A stretch of DNA of 28,252 nucleotides from positions 1-28,252 of the forward strand of contig CAZISM010000074.1 in the NCBI GenBank assembly GCA_964541895.1, given 5' to 3'. The notes beneath the pieces are model-generated. The model ran no database searches. It worked only from the letters and a program-made list of their open reading frames with translations, and was not told where the DNA came from. The DNA comes from CAZISM01 sp964541895 (lineage in GTDB: Bacteria; Zhuqueibacterota; Zhuqueibacteria; Residuimicrobiales; Residuimicrobiaceae). Every line of letters starts with the position of its first letter. The first letter of the stretch is position 1. A program made the translations under genes and the position numbers. Shown here piece by piece: positions 7,855 through 16,660 of this stretch.

Positions 7855-9171
7855 GTGAAGAAAATATTTGTTCTTGATACCAATGTCATCCTGCATGACG
7901 CTTCCTGCATCTTCCATTTTCAGGAAAATGACATTGTTATACCCATAACCGTAATCGAAGAAATCGATGCCTTCAAACGAGGCAGCGATCTCATTCACTT
8001 TCATGCGCGCGAGTTCATCCGGCTCCTGGACACCTATCCCGGCGATCAGCTGGTAGATGGGGGCGTCTCGCTGGGTGAAGGACGCGGCCACATCTCTATC
8101 CTGACGCTGTTTCAGGATGAACCTGAAGTCAGCAACGCCTTTTTGGGCACCAAATCCGACCATCGCATCCTCAGCGCCGCTCTTTCGCTGAAAAAGAAAA
8201 GCCCCCGGGTTGAAGTGGTTCTGGTGAGCAAGGATGTCAACCTTCGCCTCAAAGCCAGATCGCTCGGCCTGCATTCCCAGGATTATTATACCGACAAGAT
8301 AGAGGATATTGACAAGCTGTATCGCGGCAAGCGGCTGATCGATCATGTTTCGCTGGAGTGTATCGATCGTTTGTGTACTGTGCCGTTTACGATGCCGGCT
8401 GCGGAAGCGGACATCGACAAGCCGGTCGACAATGAATATTACATTTTGCGCAACGGCAGTCGTTCGGTATTAGCCTATTATAACGGTAAAATAAGGCAAC
8501 TGGAGCGGATCGAAAAAACGCAAGCCTATGGCATCAGTCCGCGCAATGCAGAGCAGATTTTCGCCTTGCACGCGCTCATGAATGCGGATGCGCAACTGGT
8601 CACTTTGAGCGGCAAGGCCGGCACGGGCAAAACCCTGCTGGCCCTGGCAGCCGCTCTCGAGAGCCGCAAACGCTATCGGCAGATCTTTTTGGCCAGGCCG
8701 ATCGTAGCCCTGTCCAACAAGGACCTGGGCTACCTGCCGGGCGATATCGAATCCAAACTGGATCCGTATATGCAACCGCTCTATGACAACCTGGGTGTGA
8801 TTCGCAACCAATACGCTGAAAGCGACGAGCGGTCGATGCGCATTCAGGAGATGCTGGACGGCGGCAAGCTCGAGATCGCCCCGCTGGCCTATATTCGCGG
8901 CCGCAGTTTGAATCACATCTATTTTATCGTCGACGAAGCGCAGAACCTGACGCCGCATGAGGTAAAGACCATCATCACCCGCGCCGGCGAGGGCACCAAG
9001 GTTGTTTTTACCGGCGATCCCTTTCAGATCGACAGTCCCTATCTCGATTCCCGCTCCAACGGGCTCTGTTACCTCATCGATCGCATGAAGGGCCAGCCGC
9101 TGTACGGCCATGTCTGGCTGGAAAAAGGCGAACGCTCCGAGCTGGCCGAGATGGCCAGCAATCTGTTATAA
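7855..9171 (+). CDS. PIN-PhoH family ATPase
   Basis: The 438 residues combine a PIN nuclease-like domain (about 1-140, starting KIFVLDTNVILHD with its acidic residues) and a PhoH P-loop ATPase domain (about 190-438: Walker A GKAGTGKT at 253-260, Walker B VDEAQN near 360, then a TGDPFQID loop). This is the PhoH2/YlaK architecture, known in some bacteria as an RNA helicase-ribonuclease. It starts with GTG at 7855; AGAGGG about 7 nt before it can serve as ribosome binding site, and no better start exists because the DTNV strand must be near the N-terminus. It is divergent from the SNF2 gene and appears to be a single-gene unit. The family is sure; the cellular RNA target is unknown. Confidence 0.93.
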   Translation: MKKIFVLDTNVILHDASCIFHFQENDIVIPITVIEEIDAFKRGSDLIHFHAREFIRLLDTYPGDQLVDGGVSLGEGRGHISILTLFQDEPEVSNAFLGTKSDHRILSAALSLKKKSPRVEVVLVSKDVNLRLKARSLGLHSQDYYTDKIEDIDKLYRGKRLIDHVSLECIDRLCTVPFTMPAAEADIDKPVDNEYYILRNGSRSVLAYYNGKIRQLERIEKTQAYGISPRNAEQIFALHALMNADAQLVTLSGKAGTGKTLLALAAALESRKRYRQIFLARPIVALSNKDLGYLPGDIESKLDPYMQPLYDNLGVIRNQYAESDERSMRIQEMLDGGKLEIAPLAYIRGRSLNHIYFIVDEAQNLTPHEVKTIITRAGEGTKVVFTGDPFQIDSPYLDSRSNGLCYLIDRMKGQPLYGHVWLEKGERSELAEMASNLL

Positions 9172-9250
9172 TCAGACCGACAGGTGGAGGATAGTATGGT
9201 CGACTGTCGAAATAACTGATTTTTTGTCCGCGCCGGATCCAAAAATTCAC

Positions 9251-9279
9251 TTGCTTTTTTCTGGCAAAAAAAGTAGACT
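9251..9279 (+). promoter_or_regulatory. Candidate promoter of the export operon
   Basis: TTGCTT (9251-9256), 17 nt, TAGACT (9274-9279), each 4/6 to consensus, in the 217-nt gap between phoH and receptor A. This would leave a leader of about 100 nt. I see no convincing riboswitch or terminator in the gap. It is the only wide gap upstream of the gene series, so the operon promoter is expected here. Confidence 0.35.
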
Positions 9280-9388
9280 ATTTAGCTCAGTAAGCCGAGA
9301 AAAGATGACGCGTCCTGATCCGCTATATCCTTTGCAGCTTGTTGCGAAAACGAGTTTTTCCTACCTTGTTACTATTGGAGGAAGCACA

Positions 9389-12300
9389 ATGAAGAGTTCT
9401 CCAATCCTTATTTCTCTATTAATCATACTAGCCGCTTGTGGTGTGTTTGCAGGTACCACCGGCAAGATTGCCGGCGTGATCAAGGACCAGGTCACCGGCG
9501 AGGCCTTGCCCGGCGTCAACGTCCAGCTGGAAGGCACACCTTATGGTGCGGTCACCACTATGAGCGGCTATTATTCCATCCTCAACCTGCCGCCCGGCCA
9601 ATATACCTTAAAGGCCAGCATGGTGGGGTATGCCGCCTACCGGCTGCAAAACGTACGCGTGCAGATCGATTTGACGACGAACGGCGATGTGGCCTTGAAG
9701 CAGGAGACCATTCAGGGTGAATCGGTCACCATCGTGGCGCAGCGTCCGGTGGTGAGCAAGGACATCTCTTCGAGTCAGGCCAACCTGAACAGCAAAGAGG
9801 TGGAGTTTCTGCCCACGGTCAGCGTCAACACGGTCGTCGGCCTGCAGGCCGGCGTGCAGGGTTTGTCCGTTCGTGGCGGTTCGCTGGACCAGACCGCTTT
9901 TGTGGTCAACGGCATCACCATGAGAGATCCCCGCGATAACACGCCCTATACGGCAATCAGCTTCACTTCTATCGATGAAATACAGATCCAGACCGGCGGC
10001 TTTAATGCCGAGTTCGGCAACGTCCGTTCCGGCATGGTAAATGTGGTTACCAAGGAAGGCAAAAGAGACCGCTACTCGCTTTCGTTCCTCAGCCGTTACA
10101 GCCCGGTGGCGCAAAAGCACTTTGGGCCTTCGTTGCTCGATCGCAATACGTTCTGGCTGCGACCGTACCTGGACGATGCGGTGTGCTGGACCGGAACCCA
10201 GAACGGGGTCTGGGATGCCTATACGCAAAAGCAATATCCGGTGTTTGAAGGCTGGAACGCCCTCTCCGCCAAACGGCTGCAGGACAATGATCCCAATAAC
10301 GACCTGACCCCGCAGGCGGCGCAAAAGCTGTTTCTCTGGGAGCATCGCCGCCAGTTGGAGATCACCCAGCCGGATTATGATGTGGATGCCACCTTCGGCG
10401 GGCCGGTTCCTTTGATCGGGAAACAGCTTGGCGGCCTGCGCTTCCTGGCTTCGTATCGAACGGCGCAGGATATGTACCTGGTGCCCTTGTCCAAAGACGG
10501 CTATCACGACTACAATGCGCAGCTGAAATTCACCTCCGATCTGTCCTCGAACATGAAGCTGATGGTGGAGGGCTTGCAGGGGGTTGCCACGGGCACCAAC
10601 AGCAATCGCAGCGGCGATGCCGGCATCTTTCGTTCTGCGGAAGGCATTGCCGCCAATATGAGTCAGGCCAGTTTTATCGACACGCGCATGTTCGCCACCG
10701 ATTACTGGTGTCCGACGCGCATCACCCGCAACAGCGTGGCGGCGCGGCTGACCCATGTGTTGAGGCCGACCACCTTTTACGAAATCAGCCTGCAGCGATT
10801 CGAGTCGAAATACGACACTAACCCCGGCCGCAGCCGCGACACCTCCAGGGTCTATCTCTTCGGCAACAACTATTGGGTCGATGAAGCCCCCTTTGGCTTT
10901 CAGCCCAATCCGAGCAACGGCATTGCCGGCGGCGACGGCGGCAGCATGCGCATGGGCGTGGGGATGAGCAATTCGCGCGATACCACACAGATCGCCACCT
11001 ATACGGCCAGGGCTGATTTTTCCAGCCAGCTGAATCGCTACCACCTGCTCAAAGCCGGTGCCGAATTCGCCTACACCGATAACAATGCGCGCTACGCCGC
11101 GGTCGATGAGTTTCTCTATCGCTATCAGTCGGTGTCGCGCTGGCACACGTTTCCTAAAAGCGGCGCGCTGTACGTGCAGGATAAACTCGAATTCGAAGGC
11201 ATGATCGCCAATATCGGCCTGCGTCTCGACTATTCGCATGCCGGCGGCTCCTGGTACGATTACGCTCTGTTTGATCAGGGCTTTACGGCGCAGTATTCGA
11301 CGGGCATCGATACGCTCATCGATAAAAAGCCGACCGAACGTCAGCTGAACCTCAGCCCGCGCCTCGGCATCGCCTTCCCGATATCGGTCAACAGCAAACT
11401 CTATTTTAATTACGGTCATTTCCGGCAGCTGCCGCACCCGGCGGATCTGTTCCGCATCGTGCGCTCCACCGACAACAATTCCATCTCCTCCATCGGCAAT
11501 CCCAATATCGAATTGCCGAAAACCGTGGCCTACGAGCTGGGCTATGAACACAACATTCTCAACCAGCTGCTCCTGCGCGTGGCCGGTTACTACAAGGACA
11601 TTTCCAACCAGTCCCGCAATATTCGGTATCGCTCCGGCGACAACAAGGTCAGCTATGTAGTCACCACGCCCAGCAATTATCAGGATATCCGCGGCTTTGA
11701 ACTGACCATGACCAAAAATCGCGGCAACTGGGTGCAGGGATTCGTCAACTATACCTACCACGTCTCCACCAGCGGCAATTTTGATTTCGACCAGTACAAT
11801 GAAAATACCGCCCTGCAGCGGCTGTACGAACGCGAGTACCGCAACAACTATCAGTCCAAACCGGTGCCGCAACCGTACGCCCGCGCCAATATTTATTTCT
11901 TTACGCCGGACCACTATGGCCCGAAGGTTCTCGGCATCACCCCTCTGAGCGACTGGCACCTGAGCCTTCTGGCCAGCTGGAGCTCGGGCCGGCATCTCAC
12001 CTGGACCGGCGGCGGTGTCATTCCCGGCATACAGGACAACGTGCAGTGGCGCGACTATTACAACATCAACCTTCGTCTCAGCCGAACGGTGCGGATCAAA
12101 CGGCTCGAAATCGATTTTTTTATGGATGTCAACAATGCGCTCAATTACAGGTACATGACCACCTACGGGTTTTATGACGGCAAAGACTATAATGCGTACA
12201 TGCAATCGTTGCATTTGCCGAAAGAGATCGGCGACAAGTTGGGATATGGCAATATTCCGGGCAATGATCGGCCGGGCGATTATCGCACCGTGCCCTACGA

Positions 12301-12454
12301 AGCCTACGATCCGAACGACCCCGACCCGGAGCGGAAAAAAAGGATTCTGGAGACCAAGGCGTACATCGACATGCCGAACATGGAGTATTTCACCTTTTTG
12401 AATCCGCGCGATATCTTTTTCGGGATCAAACTGAACTGGGATATTTCCTATTAA
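9389..12454 (+). CDS. TonB-dependent receptor A (SusC-like) with carboxypeptidase-regulatory-like domain
   Basis: A 1021-residue outer-membrane receptor. A signal peptide ends near GVFA-GTTGK; a CarboxypepD_reg-like Ig fold follows (about 24-110, GEALPGVNVQLEGTPYGAVT...LPPGQYTL), then a TonB-box-like stretch (ESVTIVAQRPVVSKD), a plug (LSVRGGSLDQTAFVVNGI, then IQTGGFNAEFGNVRSGMVNV) and a large beta-barrel ending in FFGIKLNWDISY, an aromatic beta-signal. The start at 9389 has GGAGGA 6 nt upstream. It would import a large ligand with energy from TonB. Receptor B downstream is a paralogue of nearly the same length. No SusD gene is adjacent; instead a secreted partner starts 28 nt later. LAAC in the signal resembles a lipobox, but receptor B lacks that Cys, so I favour signal peptidase I. 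Confidence 0.93.
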   Translation: MKSSPILISLLIILAACGVFAGTTGKIAGVIKDQVTGEALPGVNVQLEGTPYGAVTTMSGYYSILNLPPGQYTLKASMVGYAAYRLQNVRVQIDLTTNGDVALKQETIQGESVTIVAQRPVVSKDISSSQANLNSKEVEFLPTVSVNTVVGLQAGVQGLSVRGGSLDQTAFVVNGITMRDPRDNTPYTAISFTSIDEIQIQTGGFNAEFGNVRSGMVNVVTKEGKRDRYSLSFLSRYSPVAQKHFGPSLLDRNTFWLRPYLDDAVCWTGTQNGVWDAYTQKQYPVFEGWNALSAKRLQDNDPNNDLTPQAAQKLFLWEHRRQLEITQPDYDVDATFGGPVPLIGKQLGGLRFLASYRTAQDMYLVPLSKDGYHDYNAQLKFTSDLSSNMKLMVEGLQGVATGTNSNRSGDAGIFRSAEGIAANMSQASFIDTRMFATDYWCPTRITRNSVAARLTHVLRPTTFYEISLQRFESKYDTNPGRSRDTSRVYLFGNNYWVDEAPFGFQPNPSNGIAGGDGGSMRMGVGMSNSRDTTQIATYTARADFSSQLNRYHLLKAGAEFAYTDNNARYAAVDEFLYRYQSVSRWHTFPKSGALYVQDKLEFEGMIANIGLRLDYSHAGGSWYDYALFDQGFTAQYSTGIDTLIDKKPTERQLNLSPRLGIAFPISVNSKLYFNYGHFRQLPHPADLFRIVRSTDNNSISSIGNPNIELPKTVAYELGYEHNILNQLLLRVAGYYKDISNQSRNIRYRSGDNKVSYVVTTPSNYQDIRGFELTMTKNRGNWVQGFVNYTYHVSTSGNFDFDQYNENTALQRLYEREYRNNYQSKPVPQPYARANIYFFTPDHYGPKVLGITPLSDWHLSLLASWSSGRHLTWTGGGVIPGIQDNVQWRDYYNINLRLSRTVRIKRLEIDFFMDVNNALNYRYMTTYGFYDGKDYNAYMQSLHLPKEIGDKLGYGNIPGNDRPGDYRTVPYEAYDPNDPDPERKKRILETKAYIDMPNMEYFTFLNPRDIFFGIKLNWDISY

Positions 12455-12482
12455 GCCAAGACTTTCCTTCATTGAGGTACCT

Positions 12483-14549
12483 ATGATGAAACGAATTCCA
12501 GTGTTGTTTTGCGCCGTTCTCCCGCTGATGTTGATGTTGGTCGCCGCCGGCTCTCTGCGAGGACAGGACAACACCAAGTGGCTGTCAGCCGGCTCGTTCC
12601 ATAACTGGTATTCGGATATCGGCTGCGAAATCGAGCATGGCTTGTACCCCTCCCAGCAATACGGATTCCGCTGGCCGGCCATACACAATTATCAGGATAT
12701 GCAGGCGGCCAAGGGGTTGTGGATCGGCGTCAAGGATTTCACCGATGCGGCGAACACCTACTATCAGCACAAGGTCGTCCATGTCGGCCCGCGCGTGCGC
12801 GGCTCCAACGAATTCTTTCCCATGCAATTCGAAATGGTCAGCCGGTTCGATCCGCCGGAGGTCTATGTCGACGGCAATCGCTCCCAGGGCGAGGCGCTGG
12901 TCAACAACGACCGGGTGGATCCGGCCATGGCCGCGGATCGTATGATTATCAACGTCACCAATACCCAAACCGGCATCACCATGACGCGCCGGATCATGCA
13001 GTTCAGCCAGGAGTATCATGACAACTATCACGTTATGGAATACACCTTTACCAACACCGGCAACGTCGATGCCGATCCGGATATAGAATTACCCGCCACC
13101 ACGCTGAACGGTGTTTACTTTTTCTACCAGTATCGTATGGCGGTCGGCCGCGAGTGTCGTTACGTCATCGGCAACGGCAGTGGCTGGGGCATGAACACCA
13201 TGATTGATACCCGCGGCGACGGCGTCAAAGCGGATGCCGCAACTGAAAAATTCCGCGCCCAGTATTTCTGGCACGGCAAGTTCCCGCCGTTTACGGCCTA
13301 TGATAATGTCGGCGGTCCGGTGTGGGATCCTTCCACCAGTGCCGGCTATATGGACAAGGCCGATACCACCGGCCGGTTGGCGGCCGCGGCCTTTGCGGGG
13401 GTTCTGACGCTGTACGCCGACAAATCTGCAACAGAAAAAGTGGATGACTGGAACCAGCCCAGCACGACCATGTATCAGAGTTCCGACGATCCCTTGACCT
13501 CCAACAACGATGCGGTGAACACAGTCAAGATGTCGCAAGAGTACGCCTGGATGAGCACCGGCCATATGGCGCCGCGGCATGCGGACAAGGTGGAGCCGCA
13601 GGGCAAGTTCACCGAACCGACCGGAGATCCGGCGCTGGGCACCCCGGGTGGTTTTTCCGCCATGAACGGCTATGGCCCCTATACGCTCAAACCGGGCGAG
13701 AGCGTCCGCATCGTCCTGGTCGAAGGCGCCGCCGGGCTCAACCGCGCTCAATGCATCGAGATCGGCAGTCAGTACAAGCGCAAGCTGATTACGGCCAAAC
13801 AGAAAAACGAGCGGGTGCTGACCAGTCGAGACTCCCTGTTTCAGACCTTCCAACGGGTCTCAGCCAGTTTCGCCTCCGGCTTTAACATTCCCCGCCCGCC
13901 GTTGCCGCCCAAGCGATTCAATGTCAACGGTCTGGGTGACCGGATCGAACTGACGTGGGACGTGTTTGCGGACGGGGTCAAGGACCTGACCGGTTTTGAA
14001 ATCTACCGGGCCAAGGGCAAATATGACAGCAGCTATACGTTGATCCACCAGGCCGGGCCTGAAGAACGCCTCTACAACGACACCAGGCTGGAACGCGGAC
14101 CCAATTACTACTATTATATCGTTGCCGTGGGCAGCGCGTCGGCGAACAACGGTGCCGGCCAAAGCCGACCCGGGGCGTTGCGCAGCAGCCGGTATTATAC
14201 CCAGACCTACGATCCGGCGACCCTGAAACGCCCGGCCGGAACCAGTCTGAGTCAGATACGGGTGGTGCCCAATCCGTTCTCGCTGGGTGCGGATCCAAAC
14301 CGGTTGCGTTTTCCGAATGAACCGGACAAAATCGGCTTTTTCAACATCCCCGGGAAATGCACGATCAACATCTATACCGAAAATGGCGAACTGATCAATA
14401 CCATCGAGCATTATGATGATACAGGTGACGCCTATTGGAATTGCACCACCTCTTCGAATCAAATCGTGGTGTCCGGGATCTATATCGCCGTGGTCACGGA
14501 TGAGAGAACCGGCAACAGCCAAATCGTCAAATTTGTCATCATCCGCTAA
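12483..14549 (+). CDS. Secreted receptor partner A with FN3 and T9SS-like C-terminal domain
   Basis: A 688-residue exported protein with a signal peptide ending near SLRGQ. The large N-terminal region (about 25-465) matches no family I can name, but is shared with partner B, including GxTxTRRxxxFSQxYHxNY and EYTxTNTGN. A fibronectin type III domain follows (about 470-560, LTGFEIYRAKG...YYYYIVAVGS), then a FlgD-like / type A T9SS-style tail (about 590-688: IRVVPNPF, INIYTENGELI, VSGIYIAVV, ending KFVIIR). I infer delivery to the cell surface by the type IX system, where it could act as ligand-capture partner of receptor A in place of SusD. PorV-A begins 19 nt after its stop. Export and tail are well supported; the role is inference. 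Confidence 0.8.
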   Translation: MMKRIPVLFCAVLPLMLMLVAAGSLRGQDNTKWLSAGSFHNWYSDIGCEIEHGLYPSQQYGFRWPAIHNYQDMQAAKGLWIGVKDFTDAANTYYQHKVVHVGPRVRGSNEFFPMQFEMVSRFDPPEVYVDGNRSQGEALVNNDRVDPAMAADRMIINVTNTQTGITMTRRIMQFSQEYHDNYHVMEYTFTNTGNVDADPDIELPATTLNGVYFFYQYRMAVGRECRYVIGNGSGWGMNTMIDTRGDGVKADAATEKFRAQYFWHGKFPPFTAYDNVGGPVWDPSTSAGYMDKADTTGRLAAAAFAGVLTLYADKSATEKVDDWNQPSTTMYQSSDDPLTSNNDAVNTVKMSQEYAWMSTGHMAPRHADKVEPQGKFTEPTGDPALGTPGGFSAMNGYGPYTLKPGESVRIVLVEGAAGLNRAQCIEIGSQYKRKLITAKQKNERVLTSRDSLFQTFQRVSASFASGFNIPRPPLPPKRFNVNGLGDRIELTWDVFADGVKDLTGFEIYRAKGKYDSSYTLIHQAGPEERLYNDTRLERGPNYYYYIVAVGSASANNGAGQSRPGALRSSRYYTQTYDPATLKRPAGTSLSQIRVVPNPFSLGADPNRLRFPNEPDKIGFFNIPGKCTINIYTENGELINTIEHYDDTGDAYWNCTTSSNQIVVSGIYIAVVTDERTGNSQIVKFVIIR

Positions 14550-14568
14550 CTTAACCGCAGGTATTTTC

Positions 14569-15579
14569 ATGAAACACTTTTATCGTATGTGCTGGCCCCT
14601 GGTCGCCATATTGTTTACGGCGGGTGCGGCGTTTGGGCAGCTGCAAAAGTTGGCGCAGACCGGGATGAAGTTTTTGTCGGTGGCGACCGATCCGCGCCGG
14701 ACCGCGATGGGTGAAGCGGCGAGTGCTGTCGAAGGCCGTTCGGAATCCATGTTTTTCAATCCGGCCGCCATGGCCCGGGTCGATCGTTCGTTTGATATCA
14801 GTCTCGGAGGCATTCGCTGGATCGCCGGCATCAATTATGGCTTTGCCAGCATGACCTTCTCGCCCGCGATGGGCAAATACGGCGTCATCGGCGTATCGGC
14901 CATGAACATCCAGTATGGCGATTTCATGGGCACGATACGGGCCACCTCGGAAGCCGGTTATGAAGATGTGGGCACCTTTTCTCCCAACGCCGGCTGTGTC
15001 GGCCTGGGCTATGCCAACGCCCTGACCGACAAGTTTGCCATCGGCGGCAACGTCAAATATGTCTACCAGTCCCTCGGCAGTGCGGTGACGGCCATAGAGG
15101 CCGGCGGCGGGTTGGCGCGCAGCGATTACAAGCGAAATGTGATGGCCTTCGATTTCGGCATTCTCTATCATACCGGCTATAAAAGCCTGAATTTCGGCAT
15201 GCATATCCGTAATTTTTCCAAAGAGATCAAATACCTGCAGGAAAGCTTTCAGCTGCCGCTGCTCTTCAAGGTCGGTCTGTCCATGAACTTGTTTGATCTG
15301 CTGCAGAGCGAAAAAAGCAAACACAGCCTGTTGGTGGCGGTTGATGCCGTGCATCCCCGCGATTATCCGGAGCAGATCAATGTGGGCGGAGAGTACTTTT
15401 TTATGAACACCTTTGCCCTGCGCGCCGGCTATTCGTTCCCCAATGACGAGCACGGCTTTAACGCCGGCATCGGATTGAAGCAAAGTATAAAGAACTCTGA
15501 TCTCTATTGGGATTATTCCTATACGCCCTTTGGAGTGTTCGGCGATGTGCACCGCTTTGCCTTTCAGTTTGGCTTTTAA
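14569..15579 (+). CDS. PorV/PorQ-family outer-membrane protein A
   Basis: A 336-residue PorV-like outer-membrane beta-barrel. The signal peptide ends at AAFGQ; the mature start LQKLAQTGMKFLSVATDPR and AMGEAASAV...MFFNPAAMA are the family hallmark (UPF0164/PorV), and the chain ends in an aromatic FQFGF. Other family-like blocks are NFSKEIKYLQESFQLPLLF and AVDAVHPRDYPEQINVGGEY. In T9SS, PorV receives cargo from the translocon and passes it to the attachment complex; related proteins are also seen beside secreted proteins outside core T9SS loci. Real start at 14569: the upstream in-frame extension would overlap partner A and precede the signal peptide. PorV-B follows after 38 nt and is its closest visible relative. 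Confidence 0.9.
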   Translation: MKHFYRMCWPLVAILFTAGAAFGQLQKLAQTGMKFLSVATDPRRTAMGEAASAVEGRSESMFFNPAAMARVDRSFDISLGGIRWIAGINYGFASMTFSPAMGKYGVIGVSAMNIQYGDFMGTIRATSEAGYEDVGTFSPNAGCVGLGYANALTDKFAIGGNVKYVYQSLGSAVTAIEAGGGLARSDYKRNVMAFDFGILYHTGYKSLNFGMHIRNFSKEIKYLQESFQLPLLFKVGLSMNLFDLLQSEKSKHSLLVAVDAVHPRDYPEQINVGGEYFFMNTFALRAGYSFPNDEHGFNAGIGLKQSIKNSDLYWDYSYTPFGVFGDVHRFAFQFGF

Positions 15580-15617
15580 TTCAAGTCACTGTTCCTGTAG
15601 ACCTATGGGTAAAAGAT

Positions 15618-16640
15618 ATGAACGTTTCTAAATGCGGTAAACGACACATCCGGTTCAGCCTCGTTCTGGCCGGATGGCTGGTTGGCTTGGCGGCCGCTCA
15701 CGCACAGGAGAAACTTGCTCAGACCGGATTCCAATTTCTCAGCGTCGGCTCTAACGCCCATGCCGCCGCCATGGGGGAAGCATTTAATACCTATAGCGGG
15801 ACAGCGACGGCGCTGTTTTATAATCCGGCCGGCCTGGCCGGCGTGGACCACACTCTGGACCTCTCTCTCAACAGCATGAACTGGATCGCCGATATCCGCT
15901 ATCTGTCGGGCTCGATGGCCATGCGCCTGTCCGGCGGCCGTTATGGCGTGTTCGGCCTCACCTTTGCCACAGTAGATTATGGCGAGTTTTACTGGACGCG
16001 CTTTGCCAAAAATGATCAGGGCTATGAAGATATTGAGGGCTGGGGTGCTCCCGGCGCCATCGCCCTCGGCATCGGTTATGCCCGCGAACTATCGGACCGC
16101 TTTTCGATCGGCGGCCACGTCAAATACGCCAACCAGGATCTGGGCAACAGTCTGGTGCCGCACTTTGACCGCCCGGATTCAACGCTGGAAGTGAAAAAGT
16201 ATTCCCGCAGTGTGGTCGCCTTTGATTTCGGAACGTTGTATAAAACCGGATTAAAGAGCCTCGCCTTTGCCATGTCGGTGCGAAATTTCTCCAAGGAGAT
16301 CAAATACGAAAAAGAGAGTTTTCAGCTGCCGTTGACGTTCAAGATCGGCATCTCCATGAACCTGATGGATTTTGTGCCCTCCCTGGCCAGAGATCATCGT
16401 TTCGTGGTAGCCGTGGATGCCGTGCATCCGCGGGATTATCCTGAATATCTCAACATCGGCGGCGAGTATGTGTTCATGAACCTGCTGGCTCTGCGCGCCG
16501 GTTATGTGAGCAATCAGTTTGGCTACGATTTCACCGCCGGCTTTGGCGTCCAGAAATTCGGCTTTGCCATCGATTACGCCTATATGCCGTTCAGTCTGTT
16601 TGATGCCATAAATCGATTCTCAATGCGGTTTAGTTTATAA
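15618..16640 (+). CDS. PorV/PorQ-family outer-membrane protein B
   Basis: A 340-residue tandem paralogue of PorV-A. The signal peptide ends at AAAHAQ; it then reads EKLAQTGFQFLSVGSNAH and AMGEAFNTYSGTATALFYNP. It shares NFSKEIKYEKESFQLPL and AVDAVHPRDYPEYLNIGGEY with PorV-A and ends FSMRFSL. The start at 15618 is chosen by the signal peptide (MNVSKCGKRHIRFSLVLAGW); an upstream extension would run into PorV-A and precede that signal. No strong ribosome binding site is seen, so translation may be coupled to PorV-A. Receptor B starts 20 nt after its stop. The pairing of two PorV proteins between two receptor-partner pairs suggests each serves one cargo. Confidence 0.9.
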   Translation: MNVSKCGKRHIRFSLVLAGWLVGLAAAHAQEKLAQTGFQFLSVGSNAHAAAMGEAFNTYSGTATALFYNPAGLAGVDHTLDLSLNSMNWIADIRYLSGSMAMRLSGGRYGVFGLTFATVDYGEFYWTRFAKNDQGYEDIEGWGAPGAIALGIGYARELSDRFSIGGHVKYANQDLGNSLVPHFDRPDSTLEVKKYSRSVVAFDFGTLYKTGLKSLAFAMSVRNFSKEIKYEKESFQLPLTFKIGISMNLMDFVPSLARDHRFVVAVDAVHPRDYPEYLNIGGEYVFMNLLALRAGYVSNQFGYDFTAGFGVQKFGFAIDYAYMPFSLFDAINRFSMRFSL

Positions 16641-16660
16641 ACGATCTGGAGTGGTCGCTC

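Noticed and set aside
9220..9388. Possible riboswitch in the leader of the export operon
   Set aside because: I could not find the conserved core of any known class; only a weak promoter candidate remains.
9389..9460. Receptor A as a lipoprotein (LAAC before the mature region)
   Set aside because: The Cys is absent from paralogue B and the mature N-terminus GTTGK is identical after AxA-type sites, so ordinary signal peptidase cleavage is more likely.
9608..12688. 1026-codon open frame on the minus strand
   Set aside because: It is antisense to receptor A and partner A, both of which have signals, domains and ribosome sites. The antisense protein has no recognisable domain; it arises from GC-biased third codon positions.
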